A stretch of DNA of 59,378 bases from Folioceros fuciformis (GCA_049999805.1 JBNGIO010005465.1:1-59378); one strand, 5' to 3'. Positions 43,797 to 54,128 are shown, counted from the first letter of the stretch. Translations and numbers: made by a program. Notes: a model not told the origin generated them from the sequence alone.

Positions 43797-44597
43797 ATGC
43801 CTGCACCCGCGGGCTCGCTTGCGTGGGGGGCGAGGATGCTGCGGTTTCCGGGCCCGTCGCGGATCCAGTGGGGTTCACTCTCACAACCCGGGGCTCCGCT
43901 TCCGGTGCGGCTGCGGACGGCCAGGAGATGGTCGGGCCAAGCGGTGACTCGAGCCTCCGGCGCCCAGGTGCCGTGGCTGATTGTGGGGCTGGGTAATCCG
44001 GGGTCCAAGTATGCGGGCACCCGGCACAACGTGGGGTTCGACATGGTGGACGCCATCGCTGCGGCTGAGGGCATCAAGATGTCGGTGGTGCAGCACAAGT
44101 CGGTGGTGGGGAAGGGCAGCATCTCGGGGACCCCGGTGCTGCTGGCCAAGCCTCAGACGTACGTGAACGCGAGCGGGGAGGCGGTGGGGCCGATGGCGGC
44201 GTACTACAGGATCCCGGTGGAGCGGGTGCTGGTGATCGTGGATTGTTTGGACTTGGATTTCGCGGTGATGCGGCTTCTGCCGCGGGGGGGCCATGGCGGG
44301 CACAACGGGGTGAAGTCGGTGGTGAAGAGCTTCAAGGGGAGCACGGATTTCCCACGCCTCCGGCTGGGGATCGGGAGGCCGCCGGCCTCCATGCACGTGA
44401 ACGTGTTCGTGCTACAACGCTTCAGCCCGGAGGAGCGGGCGGCTCTGGAGTTTTCTTTCCAGAAGGGGGTGGAGGCAGTGAGGATGGTGGCCAGTCAGGG
44501 GATCGAGCACGCGGTTAGCACGTGGAACGAGAACCGGAGGGCCAGGACTCCGCAGTCTGTGCTGGAACAGGACGCCCGGTTTGAAGGAGGCCGGTGA
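43797..44597 (+). CDS. Organellar peptidyl-tRNA hydrolase (Pth/CRS2 family)
   Basis: 266 aa, single exon, ATG at 43797. Frees tRNA from peptidyl-tRNA that has dropped off ribosomes. About 57 N-terminal residues, rich in Arg, Ser, Pro and Ala, form a plastid or mitochondrial targeting peptide. The Pth core follows: VPWLIVGLGNPGSKY, then TRHNVGFDMVDAI with the catalytic His (about 77), KPQTYVNASGEAVGP, VDCLDLDF carrying the Asp that pairs with it, GGHGGHNGVKSV, and RLRLGIGRP. The usual DDLDLP is DCLDLD here, but the key Asp is kept. The same fold is used by CRS2, a plastid intron-splicing factor; the His and Asn set favours an active hydrolase. The coding region is much more GC-rich than its neighbours. 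Confidence 0.92.
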   Translation: MPAPAGSLAWGARMLRFPGPSRIQWGSLSQPGAPLPVRLRTARRWSGQAVTRASGAQVPWLIVGLGNPGSKYAGTRHNVGFDMVDAIAAAEGIKMSVVQHKSVVGKGSISGTPVLLAKPQTYVNASGEAVGPMAAYYRIPVERVLVIVDCLDLDFAVMRLLPRGGHGGHNGVKSVVKSFKGSTDFPRLRLGIGRPPASMHVNVFVLQRFSPEERAALEFSFQKGVEAVRMVASQGIEHAVSTWNENRRARTPQSVLEQDARFEGGR

Positions 44598-45457
44598 CAG
44601 GTGCGGGCTCGCTTTGCTTGTCCCAGGCTCGTTCTCGGTGCTCCTTTCCTCACGGTATCGAATGTTTGACAAGGTCTGGACGGTTGCAAGCTCCCAGCCG
44701 CTGCTCAAAGGCAGTCATGCTTGCGCTGCTGCTTCTTTGCCTGCCCTACTCCCCTGAATATCCTGCCGAGTCTGCCGCTTTCTCCATGCGCTGCAGCACA
44801 GCTGTGTCCCATGAGCTACTGCCCGCCACCTCACTGCAACTTCTGGATGTGAGGCTGTCATTCCGTACACTGGTAGCTTGGAGCTGGCATACAACGCGTA
44901 AGTTGCTGCATTGTGGCTCCTTCCTCCGCAGGAATGTAGAATTCTTTTCATCTTCCCTCGCACAGCTGGTCATGCCATGAGTCCTGCTCTTCCAGCTTCC
45001 CAGGTTTGGAGCCGTTTTGGAAGTCTCCAATTCTCCGGCTCTGCCAGGGTCCTGGTAGTGAAACTGTAGTCTGGTACCGACTTTTTCATGGCCTCCCGTG
45101 CAGTGCAGTGCACACAGCAGCTGCCCGCAAGGCTGGAGGAGAGCCTCTCTAACTTGGACGTAGAGACGCCGTGTCTTTGAGCGACGGACGGCACTTACTT
45201 CTGCATCTCTTTCCAGACAGTTGTTCACCTAAACATCACATCAAAGAATCTGGAATCACTTTATACTTCCAGAATCTGATCTCGAGGAAAACCTAGCATT
45301 CGAATTATCTGCGCATGGTTACTTATTTGTTCTTCATATATCTATATACAAGTACTTTGTTTTTTCTTCATACACAAAATCGGAACACCTTCCTTAACCA
45401 ATCCAGCATCTCTACAACTTTTGTTCCACTTTCCAACTTTCCAAAACCAGGAGATCT
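44598..45457 (+). other. Intergenic, with promoter of the DUF26-like gene
   Basis: 44598-45230 is moderately GC-rich, probably the 3' side of the hydrolase gene. Open frames on both strands there lack ATG or known domains. From 45240 it becomes AT-rich. TATATA at 45343-45348 lies about 110 bp before the next ATG and is a good TATA candidate. Confidence 0.45.
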
Positions 45458-46009
45458 ATGTATCTTAAATCTTCTGTTGTCAAATATTTCATTATATTAA
45501 TTTTTATAATTCACATGGGTACTACAAGCAACTCACAACCTCTCCCTCCTCCTAACATTGTTGGGCTTCATTATGAGTGTGGCCAACTTATTGCTGCCAA
45601 TGATCCAGCTCTTTTGTTTATCAAGCGTGCATTAGATATGTATTTCGACGACGAATCTGATAGAATTGAATTGGCGATTTCGTCTCCTAAGTATGTTGTA
45701 CTCAAGCTGCAAATTTATGGGTGGCAAATTTTCCGAATGTTGATAAGTGTTGCATGTTATGGAGAAAGAGAGACAATGCAAACTGACCTTCAATGTCGGG
45801 AGTGTCTAGATTTTTTGAAGAATGAACTTCTAAACACATTGTGTCCATCACATAGAAGTGCATATAGATTAGCAGTAGATTGTTTCTTTGGGTACACAAT
45901 AGATAATCCCACATTTTGTCGACCTTTACCTCCAGATCCTCTTCGAAAATTTGACAAAACTAATTCTTGTCCGAAACCTCCCTATCCTGTAATTGAATTA
46001 GGTAAATAA
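45458..46009 (+). CDS. Secreted cysteine-rich protein, DUF26/Gnk2-like
   Basis: 183 aa, single exon, ATG at 45458. A strong signal peptide (VVKYFIILIFIIHMG, cleavage near residue 26) precedes a single domain. It resembles the DUF26 (stress-antifungal, Gnk2) fold: an early Cys in HYECGQLIAANDPAL, then ACYGERETMQTDLQCRECLD with a CxxC, then NTLCPSHRSAY and AVDCFFGY. In DUF26 the core is C-X8-C-X2-C; here the spacing is C-X12-C-X2-C, so this is a divergent member or a look-alike. DUF26 proteins are apoplastic lectin-like or antifungal proteins and the ectodomains of CRK kinases. No kinase or transmembrane part follows. AT-rich codon use differs from the neighbouring genes. Confidence 0.55.
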   Translation: MYLKSSVVKYFIILIFIIHMGTTSNSQPLPPPNIVGLHYECGQLIAANDPALLFIKRALDMYFDDESDRIELAISSPKYVVLKLQIYGWQIFRMLISVACYGERETMQTDLQCRECLDFLKNELLNTLCPSHRSAYRLAVDCFFGYTIDNPTFCRPLPPDPLRKFDKTNSCPKPPYPVIELGK

Positions 46010-47088
46010 TATGATATTCATTGTATAAGATAATAATAATAATTAAAATTATAAATTAAATAGTTTTTAAAAATATATTTTTGAGGACAGTTTTAACAAG
46101 ATGCATGGCTAATTTTGTTCATATGATCTCATACAAGTCTTTTGATTTGGGAAGATTTATATACTGAGAAGAGCGTTAGCTTTAATGCGAGAACAGCCTC
46201 CTTCCAGAAAATGTCAAAGCTACTAACATTCCTCTCTTCTGCTCTGGACTGGCCGGGCCCATAGGCTGCGATTTTTGTCTAGAATGATTCCTTCCCACTC
46301 GAAGTACAAAAGTACTCGGAGATTCCCGGACATGACCGTGGATCTCTTAGCTGGATCCCCCATTTGGTCTAGACGTCAGGGATTGTTTCAGGTTTCACGA
46401 CAGTGATGGAAGCTTTTATCTCTGTATATGGAGTATTCCGTCGGCGACAGCTCTCAACTGCCTGGCCATGACGGCTGCAGTTTTGCATGCCCGAGGTGAA
46501 CGGGAGGCAGAGAAAGAACGCGGAGCAGGATGTGGGGGCTTCTCTTTGTGATCTCGGATGAAACCTCGGACGAAGTTTTGGTGGCTGTGGTTGCTGACTG
46601 GTGAAGATAAGATATACGTAAATTGATTCGGGACTGTCACTAACGACAGACACGGTGGGCAGGCGGATGACGACAGGTGAGGTGATGTTGGACTGGCAGC
46701 GGTGCTGCAAATGGGAGAAGTACGTCTGTGTTTCAGGATGTCGTACAGCCTTGACTGCCTTGCGACACGGAGTAGATGAGAATCCCGATTTCAACCAGGA
46801 TGTAGAAGGTCGGCTAGCATCATGCGACGACGCACTGGAAGTGTGGGAAGGAATCACGGTCCATAGCTTTCAGCTGTGGTGAAGGTTTAAGTCAGTTGTC
46901 GGCGTACGGTACTGGATCAGCATATGCTGCATCCGGGATCTTTTGAGGGATACAGCACACCGGTATCCTGAACTCGGGGCTCTCGGGAGTGACCGAGGAA
47001 TGTAGAGGCTAGGGATGGACCCCGGAAGCCTGGAGTGGAGGATGCCTGTCCCAGACTGAGGAGTGCGGAGAAGGTGAGAAGGGAGAGG
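46010..47088 (+). other. Intergenic, upstream of the GRAS gene
   Basis: AT-rich to 46150, then a mixed-composition 900 bp that probably holds the GRAS promoter and 5'UTR. Open frames here start with GTG or TTG and have no known domain. Confidence 0.4.
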
Positions 47089-48585
47089 ATGTCGGGGCCA
47101 GCACGGGGCTCGCTCACGGTGCAGCTGCAGCGAGCTCTGGGACAGGCGCTGAGGAGGAGCAACGGTGGCGGCCAATCGCAAGTTCCGACTGGTGTCCAGC
47201 AGAGGCAAGTTGCGACTCTGGCGTACTTGGAAGATGTGCTGATGTGGGATGAGTCGGGGTTTGGGGACCAGTGTGAGATGGAGCTCCCTAACTTGCATGC
47301 CTACCAGGCTCTGCACAGCGAGCTCGCGACGCTCATCGGTCAGGCGGCGTGCTGCCTGGAACCGCAGCCCGATGCAGTGGCCTTGCAGCCGCCTGCACCA
47401 GCCCCTGCCGATGCCGATGCCGATGCTCTTCAACAAGACTTGAGCATGGGCGAGGTGACGAACATGTTGTTGGATTGTGCTGCGGCAGTGGCCGCACATG
47501 ATGTCAGCAAGGCTACCGAGAGCGTGAACTATTTGAGGCGGTACACCAATCCGGCCGGCTCGCCGTTGCAGCGCATGACGCATTATTTCGTGGAGGCATT
47601 GGTGGCAAGATTGCACGGAACAGGACCAGCACTGTATGCCGTGAAAGGCAGCCTGTACGGGTTCTATTCTTGCAGAGCCTACCAACTCTTGTGCTCAAAA
47701 CTGCCATTATTTTCCATGGCTTACCAGTTCACCAACAGCGTCCTTCTGGACGCATTCAGTGGCGCTCGCCGAGTGCATGTGATCAGCTACGGTATCCTGA
47801 ATGGCCGCCAGTGGCCGAGCTTCATCCGCGAGCTTGTCTACCGCCCCGGAGGGCCGCCTGAGCTGCTGCGGATCACTGGGATAGAGTTCCCCCAGCCTAG
47901 CCTGGACATGGATGACCAGTTGAAAAGGACTGGGGAAAGACTGTCTAAGTTTGCAGCCAGCGTGGGAATTCGCTTCGAATTCCAAGGCTTCGCAGAGTAT
48001 TGGGAGGATGTGCAGGTTTCCTCTTTACGTCTGCACAGGGATGAAGTTCTTGCTGTGTGCTGCACCTACAGGCTCCGACATCTGCCGGACAGCTCGGTGG
48101 TACCGTCTAATCCGAGACGCATTGTGCTGGAGAGAATTCGCAGCATGAATCCCAAGGCTTTTGTCACGGGAGTCAACAACTGCGCTGCCAACGACCACTT
48201 CTTGGTGAACAGGATTCCTGATGCTGTTGGCTATATGGCCAACCTCTTCGACTCGTATGGCCACACGCTGAGCCACCATGAGGAGGAGAGACTGATTCTG
48301 GAGAGAGATATTGCTGCTCGCATTATCATCAATTTTATTGCCTGCGAGGGCTTGGATAGAACTGAGCGAGGCCAGTCCTATCGTCAGTGGCACCGTCTGC
48401 TTAAGAATACTGGTTTCAAACAGATACCTTTACAGGAGAATTGGTTCCAAAGCACTGCTGGTATCATGGAAGGCTACCACCAGGATTTCACCGTCGGACG
48501 TCACAAGGAATGGATTCTTCATGGGTGGAAGGAGAGAATTCTGTGGGCCTTGGGAGCATGGAAACCAGCGCAAACCTCTAGATAG
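47089..48585 (+). CDS. GRAS family transcriptional regulator, LISCL/SCL14-like
   Basis: 498 aa from the first ATG (47089); single exon, as is common in GRAS genes. The N-terminal 115 residues are variable. The GRAS domain then runs to the end: leucine heptad I (TNMLLDCAAAVAAHDVSKA), the VHIID region as VHVISYGILNGRQWPSFIRE (about residue 230), PGGPPELLRITGIEFPQP, the PFYRE-type stretch, and the SAW end with CEGLDRTERGQSYRQWHRLL and WILHGWKERILWALGAW. The pattern fits the LISCL group (SCL9/11/14/33), nuclear co-regulators of stress genes. The normally conserved Asp of VHIID is Ser, and its DFG follow-on is SYG. Confidence 0.93.
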   Translation: MSGPARGSLTVQLQRALGQALRRSNGGGQSQVPTGVQQRQVATLAYLEDVLMWDESGFGDQCEMELPNLHAYQALHSELATLIGQAACCLEPQPDAVALQPPAPAPADADADALQQDLSMGEVTNMLLDCAAAVAAHDVSKATESVNYLRRYTNPAGSPLQRMTHYFVEALVARLHGTGPALYAVKGSLYGFYSCRAYQLLCSKLPLFSMAYQFTNSVLLDAFSGARRVHVISYGILNGRQWPSFIRELVYRPGGPPELLRITGIEFPQPSLDMDDQLKRTGERLSKFAASVGIRFEFQGFAEYWEDVQVSSLRLHRDEVLAVCCTYRLRHLPDSSVVPSNPRRIVLERIRSMNPKAFVTGVNNCAANDHFLVNRIPDAVGYMANLFDSYGHTLSHHEEERLILERDIAARIIINFIACEGLDRTERGQSYRQWHRLLKNTGFKQIPLQENWFQSTAGIMEGYHQDFTVGRHKEWILHGWKERILWALGAWKPAQTSR

Positions 48586-48960
48586 CTCGCTTATGACTAC
48601 CCAAGAACTCCTGTGGAATGGGGCTCCGTTTTAGCACAGGCTCTGGGAAGTCCACAGCAGCAGGTAGTGACTAGTGATTTTCGTCTTCTTTGATTTTTTC
48701 CCCAATTTTCGTTGTTAGATTCAAATTCATGTTTCATACCCTACTCGCTGGAAAGCGTGCAAGAGAAAAAAAATGCATCGCGGTCACATCATCGTGTCCT
48801 TTGTGTACCATAGATCTGTATGCGTTTCTGGAACTATGGAAATATATGTAAGCATGCATTAAAGCTAGAACTGGTTAGGACTCACGTTAGAGCTGATTAG
48901 GGCCATAGAATCAAGAGTAGGTGATGACCCATCTAAATTTGTAGTCACTCTACATGCTCT
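48586..48960. other. Intergenic, 3' of GRAS gene
   Basis: Nothing recognised. Confidence 0.4.
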
Positions 48961-49044
48961 AACTCTAAGCAATCCTGCCTACATAGAAGACTCTAAGCAA
49001 TCTTGCCTACATAGAAGACTCTAAGCAATCTTGCCTACATAGAA
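48961..49044 (+). repeat. 28 bp minisatellite, 3 copies
   Basis: The unit begins GACTCTAAGCAATCTTGCCT and restarts at 48961, 48989 and 49017. Copies 2 and 3 are identical; copy 1 differs at two positions. Confidence 0.92.
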
Positions 49045-52000
49045 GATCAAATCATGGAATATCACTACCTGGAGGGATATTAAGCTGTTTTAGTCTCATT
49101 AGACATGTTTATTTTTTAATATATCATGTATTTTTTAATTTAATAATAATATAATATTTAAATCATCTTTTTAATAAAGTAATCATATCCTATTCAAGTA
49201 ATGTTTCTCTTCTTTTGTTTTGATAGTGCATTGGTCTATCAGGGCACTCACTTAACTATAATGGTAAAAACTTTACTTAATACGTATGATATCTAGCAAA
49301 CAAGTATGCCAACTACTACACCACTTCTTCTTCCCACACATTATCTAGATCTTATTAAGTTACATACAGAGGAAATAAATGCAGGGAGGCCCAAGGCAAG
49401 AATGCATTGTTCTACTAGCGCACTCTCATCTTAGTGTGGAATGTGTCGGTCTATAGATGCATTCTGATCTCAATGTGGAGTGTGCTGGCCTATCTACACA
49501 TTCTAGTTAAGCGCTAACTCTAGGTTGAAGTTGGAGCCAAAATTGAAACAACATTTGGGTTTAAGTGAAGATGAGTGGCGAAACTCGTTTTGAGCAAAAC
49601 GAGAAGCTATCGTCAAAAGCATAAGAAATCTAGAAATCAGAGATATGCAAACTGAAGGCCAAGTTGAAGCAGCGGAAGATGAGGTTTATTACTTCTTATT
49701 TCAGACATGCCCAAATGGAAGGCACACACAATACTCGAGTGCGCCGCTAGACTAGCATAGTTGAAGTGCTAGTGCACCAATATGTTAGTGCACTTTTAGA
49801 CCAGTGTGGAAAACATTGTGATACTAGTGAGCTTAAATATTTGACGTAAAACTCAAAAAGTGCGTAAACGTTTTTTGAGTTTATGTGGATATAATATAGA
49901 TCAGATTTATTGGAGTACTTTGAAGCCCCTATTTCTACTTTGTTCAAAAAATCCAACTTGGGTTGTCGAACCAATATTTATCACCGTTTGGAAGAAGAAA
50001 CTAGTCTAAGGATAGAAGGAGCTAAGTAGCGATGCATTGGACTTACTTAAGCCATGTAGGCATGCTCTCACCGGTAAGCACAATGATAGGGTAGCGAGAT
50101 TAGAGGAAGATAGCGAACCAAGTGCACCATCGTCTGCAACATTGGCTTTGGAAATAGATAAGAGAGTAAAAAACAAATGTAATCCTAGTACACCTTGGTG
50201 GTCCTTCAATGCAGTTATGACTAAGGTAGAATGCTTCCAGCAACGATGTGCCACATGTATATTTCGAGGATGAAGGCATTATTGCAGCACAAGGTGCAAC
50301 AACAAAATGTAACAAGGCATATGTGGAATAAGGCAAAATCTTGCTAGAAAGAGGTGGAAGAGGTAAAACAGGAGTTTGGCATTCTACCCCGGCATATTAG
50401 GCGTATTTTTGCTTGGTTGCAGGAGGGGCTGGATGACCTGGTGAAACAAGTCTTGCCCCAACACAAGGTGTTAACACCTCATTCATGGGGAGTAGTTGCT
50501 ATGGATAGCAAGAGGGCAGACTCGGACTCGAATGACCAGAGGGCCAGTCCCGAACTGGATAGGGCAATTTTTGTGTCATCCGGTACAGACAAGACAACAT
50601 TGCGGTCCTACAAGGTTATTTCACTTGACACGCTACTTGAGAGGCAAGGTAGGGAGGATGGGGGTATCCGTTGTGGGACACGCCGCTTATCCACAATAGC
50701 CACCACCTCGGAATCCTACATCCAGTGCCTTAGGATGGGCTATTTCGTCCCCTTTATATCCATCTTCACCACCAAAGTATCTTATGCCTTGAGCCCCATC
50801 TCTTGTGCCATCTCCAAGGAGATGTCAAGCTAGGGTTTACCCAGCTCTACCTCGTCCGCGCCCACGGTGGTGCTATAGCCTCCACTTCTACCTCCTGGTT
50901 GCCCACCTTCAGGTCCAGGTCTCTGTGACCAGTGAAACGCTTGTGCGCACGGAAACCGGTGAGGGACTCCTCCTAGAGCCTGCTCCAGCTTTCGGCACTG
51001 GTCTCCCTTGTTGTTGTCCATCCAAACTGGGAGGTCCGGGGTGGCCAGCCATCCTCGCAACTACTCCGCGATTGGGGTCCTTGGAGCTAGGTCCTGCAGC
51101 TTCGCCCTCGCTCCCATCTTCCAAAACACACTCTCAGGCCCTAGGGTTCTACGCACACCCGACCCCAAGAAACAACCTAGCCATTCACCTTTCGCCCACA
51201 ACCAATAGCTAGATCCTGATCCACTTGCCTAGCCTAAATTCCTAACTACTTCCTCACAGAATTCAACCAAAACTCAAAAAAGCAACAAGCACTAGATTTC
51301 TCTAGGGAACCCATTCACCATGTGGACTCCACAACAGGCTTCCTAGAACACGGGAGGAAGGACGGTTGGGTTTATGCATGTCCATGGGAGCGAAATGGCG
51401 CAAGACTAGAGAATGTAGCCCATAGCACCCCATAGCATAGCTCAGGAAGAGGGCTCTTACCTCTCTAAGCATTGAGCCTCACTTGTGTTTACTTATCCGC
51501 TCTAGGTACCCACACATAATCTGAATACCTTTTTCACTAGAAAAAAACAACAAAATGTAACAAGGCCCCTACAAGTGGGCTGAACCTAGTTCGAACTACA
51601 ATTTGTTACCACCTTTCCTTATTAACCATCATCACAAAAATGCATAACAAATCATGCATGCATATATGTAGTAGTGTTTGTAATTTTTTTTGTATTCCTT
51701 TTGTACTGAATTTTTCACTCTATAAAACATAAATGTACAAATGAACTTAAAGCTTAATCTAATTATTGGAAGACTTAGAAGAAGTCTATAACACCTTGAA
51801 CTCACTCCTAAATGAAGCAAAATATTAGACCTATTGTTATGCGCAAAGATCTTTATAAAGTGTCTAAAATAGGAAAAGGAAACTTTATTATATATTGAGA
51901 AAAAAGATAAGAAAGTTTTCTATCCAAAAAAAGAAGGAGAACAACCCAACAAGAGCATTCAAAGAGAGGGAACTAGCGTCCACGGTTACAAATTTCAAGA

Positions 52001-52119
52001 TTACCAACCACATTAAGAACTTCGTAATCACGGATGTGAAAGAGCCTCCAAAGCCTACTTAATGAGGAATTGAAGAAGTCACATCTCTCAAGTATGTAAA
52101 ATTACGCATGGTTCTATAT
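49045..52119. other. AT-rich intergenic DNA with unassigned frames
   Basis: No gene is recognised. The longest stretch is 50354-50833 on the plus strand: an open frame that begins without ATG (first ATG 50501) and translates to an unfamiliar 159-codon sequence, bounded by broken frames; it is probably decayed transposon. 50850-51220 is CT-rich. 51640-51900 is very AT-rich. Confidence 0.3.
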
Positions 52120-52219
52120 NNNNNNNNNNNNNNNNNNNNNNNNNNNNNNNNNNNNNNNNNNNNNNNNNNNNNNNNNNNNNNNNNNNNNNNNNNNNNNNNN
52201 NNNNNNNNNNNNNNNNNNN
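52120..52219. other. Assembly gap (100 N)
   Basis: The 16 bases ACGCATGGTTCTATAT stand immediately before the gap and again immediately after it, so the flanking contigs may overlap and the gap may be artificial. Confidence 0.95.
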
Positions 52220-52398
52220 ACGCATGGTTCTATATCCTTGTCCAACAAGGAATCAAGGAGAGGGGATATACAGGATACAACTTCATAAACATGTTCTTGG
52301 TGGCTTGAAAATGCCATAGCAAGCCCTGACCTAAGCTTTCACATAAATTCCTTACTTCCTTTTCACATCAAACTCTCTTCAAGTCCATGATGAGAAAA

Positions 52399-52535
52399 TT
52401 TTCTCACAATTAATGTTGATCTCGTATGAACTTGTTATGGCACATAAAAGGTTTTATAGGTTAAAAGTTTTCTAACAATTAATGTTGATCTCGTATAATC
52501 TTGTTATGGCACATAAAAGGTTTTATAGGTTAAAG
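52399..52535 (+). repeat. About 69 bp tandem duplication
   Basis: Two copies containing CAATTAATGTTGATCTCGTA and CACATAAAAGGTTTTATAGG, offset by about 69 bp, just beyond the 3' end of the sulfotransferase frame. Confidence 0.85.
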
Positions 52536-52549
52536 CTTTTAGTTATCTT

Positions 52550-53977
52550 TTAATTAATTTTCAAAGCATATTTTATCATATTTTTATTCTTTGAAAATTG
52601 ATAATACATATAACCAACTATTGATAATATAAATAATGNNNNNNNNNNNNNNNNNNNNNNNNNNNNNNNNNNNNNNNNNNNNNNNNNNNNNNNNNNNNNN
52701 NNNNNNNNNNNNNNNNNNNNNNNNNNNNNNNNNNNNNNCTCAAAATCAAGAGAATTGAGCTCCAAAATATGATCAATTGTAGAATGTAGTATTTGACTCC
52801 TGTGCTTTTTAGAGAAATCCAAAGACACTGCTCGAAGACCAACTAGAGTGCGCTTATAATGTCCAGATCTTACTCTTTTCGTGCAATTGGTATACTCCTT
52901 CATTAGATTGCCCACCCAAACAGAGTTGTCTGTGGGAACAGAAACATTCCTCAATGACTCCACATTCTCTTCAAAATGAGAATGAGATAACTTGTCTTGG
53001 GTCACAATTTCTGCAAGCATTCTTGCGGAATCTGCTTGTTGATCTGTTAAGCCAACAAAAAACATTTGATCTAACCGCCTCTTAGCCACGGAGAGAACAA
53101 CATCTCCTAACGACTTGTACTGTTGTGCACAATGCCGCAAACTTTGAGCATCACTCCTTATAGAATTACTAGTTAGCCCAACTATTTGAAATGTAGCTCC
53201 ATTATGTACAAAGTCTGACGCTACTGGATGCTTTATAAACTCGTGAAGAGGCATAACAATATCCGACCTATTGTAAGGATCATCCATGACTTTTACATCT
53301 TTTCTAACAACTTCATTCACATCAATAGGCTCCTTGCCAACTTGTTCCCCCTCACGTCGAGCTATATCCTCTTCAAAAAAAGGCCCTAGAAACTTCCAAG
53401 GCCAAACACTGAGCACACTTCCAGGGCTGGGGGGTCTGATAGTTTTCCCAAGAAACTCCGCTATTTGCTTGTTCTTTCTCAATATCCCTGCCTCCTCGAT
53501 TGCAAATTCATAAGAACTAAGCACTCGATCCAACGGACTCCGCAAGAGTACAAAGATTGAAGTGTCTGCGGTATTTAATTTTGCAGTGATGCTATAATCA
53601 TCATGGCTCGATAGCAACCTACACTTAGGTCTACTGGTATTGAATCGCCACTTGTCATAAGAACTCTCACATCGCTCATTTAGAAAAAGCTTTTGCACCA
53701 TGCACTGGCCGAACACTCGGCCGCTAGTACGAGGAATATGCAAAAAGAATAGAAGATTCTTCAACTCGGGAGGAAATTCTTGAGCTTGAACATCCACCAC
53801 GTAATCCATCTTAGCATGTTCTTCAGCTGCCCACTCCTCCACAATGTGACGACATAAAGCATGGCCTACATCTTCACCATGCTGCTCGGCCCGAAACAAT
53901 ATAGATAGTAAAAGAACTATACCAAGGAAAAACACACTTATTGATGCCATGTTTCTCAACACCTTATTTAGAGACAT
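52550..53977 (-). CDS. TPST: Plant tyrosylprotein sulfotransferase, interrupted by a gap
   Basis: First ATG 53977; 413 codons uninterrupted to the gap. Plant TPST transfers sulfate from PAPS to tyrosines of secreted peptides (PSK, PSY, RGF types) in the Golgi. An N-terminal signal or anchor (ISVFFLGIVLLLSILF) is followed by the PAPS 5'-phosphate loop FFLHIPRTSGRVFGQC, CRLLSSHDDYS, the 3'-phosphate region LLRSPLDRVLSSYEFA, VWPWKFLGPF, MPLHEFIKHP, HNGATFQIVGLTSNS and LSVAKRRLDQMFFVGLT, all in plant TPST order. Beyond the gap, LFILSIVGYMYYQF followed by a Lys/Asn-rich tail fits the C-terminal membrane anchor, but joining it in frame assumes the gap size. No introns are visible, and codon use is AT-rich. 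Confidence 0.88.
   Translation of the reverse strand: MSLNKVLRNMASISVFFLGIVLLLSILFRAEQHGEDVGHALCRHIVEEWAAEEHAKMDYVVDVQAQEFPPELKNLLFFLHIPRTSGRVFGQCMVQKLFLNERCESSYDKWRFNTSRPKCRLLSSHDDYSITAKLNTADTSIFVLLRSPLDRVLSSYEFAIEEAGILRKNKQIAEFLGKTIRPPSPGSVLSVWPWKFLGPFFEEDIARREGEQVGKEPIDVNEVVRKDVKVMDDPYNRSDIVMPLHEFIKHPVASDFVHNGATFQIVGLTSNSIRSDAQSLRHCAQQYKSLGDVVLSVAKRRLDQMFFVGLTDQQADSARMLAEIVTQDKLSHSHFEENVESLRNVSVPTDNSVWVGNLMKEYTNCTKRVRSGHYKRTLVGLRAVSLDFSKKHRSQILHSTIDHILELNSLDFEXXXXXXXXXXXXXXXXXXXXXXXXXXXXXXXXXXLFILSIVGYMYYQFSKNKNMIKYALKIN
52639..52738. other. Assembly gap (100 N) inside the TPST gene
   Basis: The gap interrupts the 3' part of the sulfotransferase coding region. Its true size is unknown. 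Confidence 0.95.
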
Positions 53978-54128
53978 TACACAATGAGTTGGAATTGGGT
54001 GAAATCCCAAGCTTATCACATAAGAGCTATGCTTAATATTTGTATGCTTGGAACATAAACCCCCAAGAATGTACTAGTTTGCTCTTTTCTCTTTGCTCAT
54101 TGAGTGACGATAAGGAGTGTCTTGTAGT

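Noticed and set aside
44746-45228. 160-codon minus-strand frame downstream of the peptidyl-tRNA hydrolase
   Set aside because: Begins with GTG, no known domain, and lies in the probable 3' region of the plus-strand gene.
46369-46857. 162-codon minus-strand frame before the GRAS gene
   Set aside because: Begins with GTG, low-complexity Ser/Pro/Arg translation, probable promoter or UTR.
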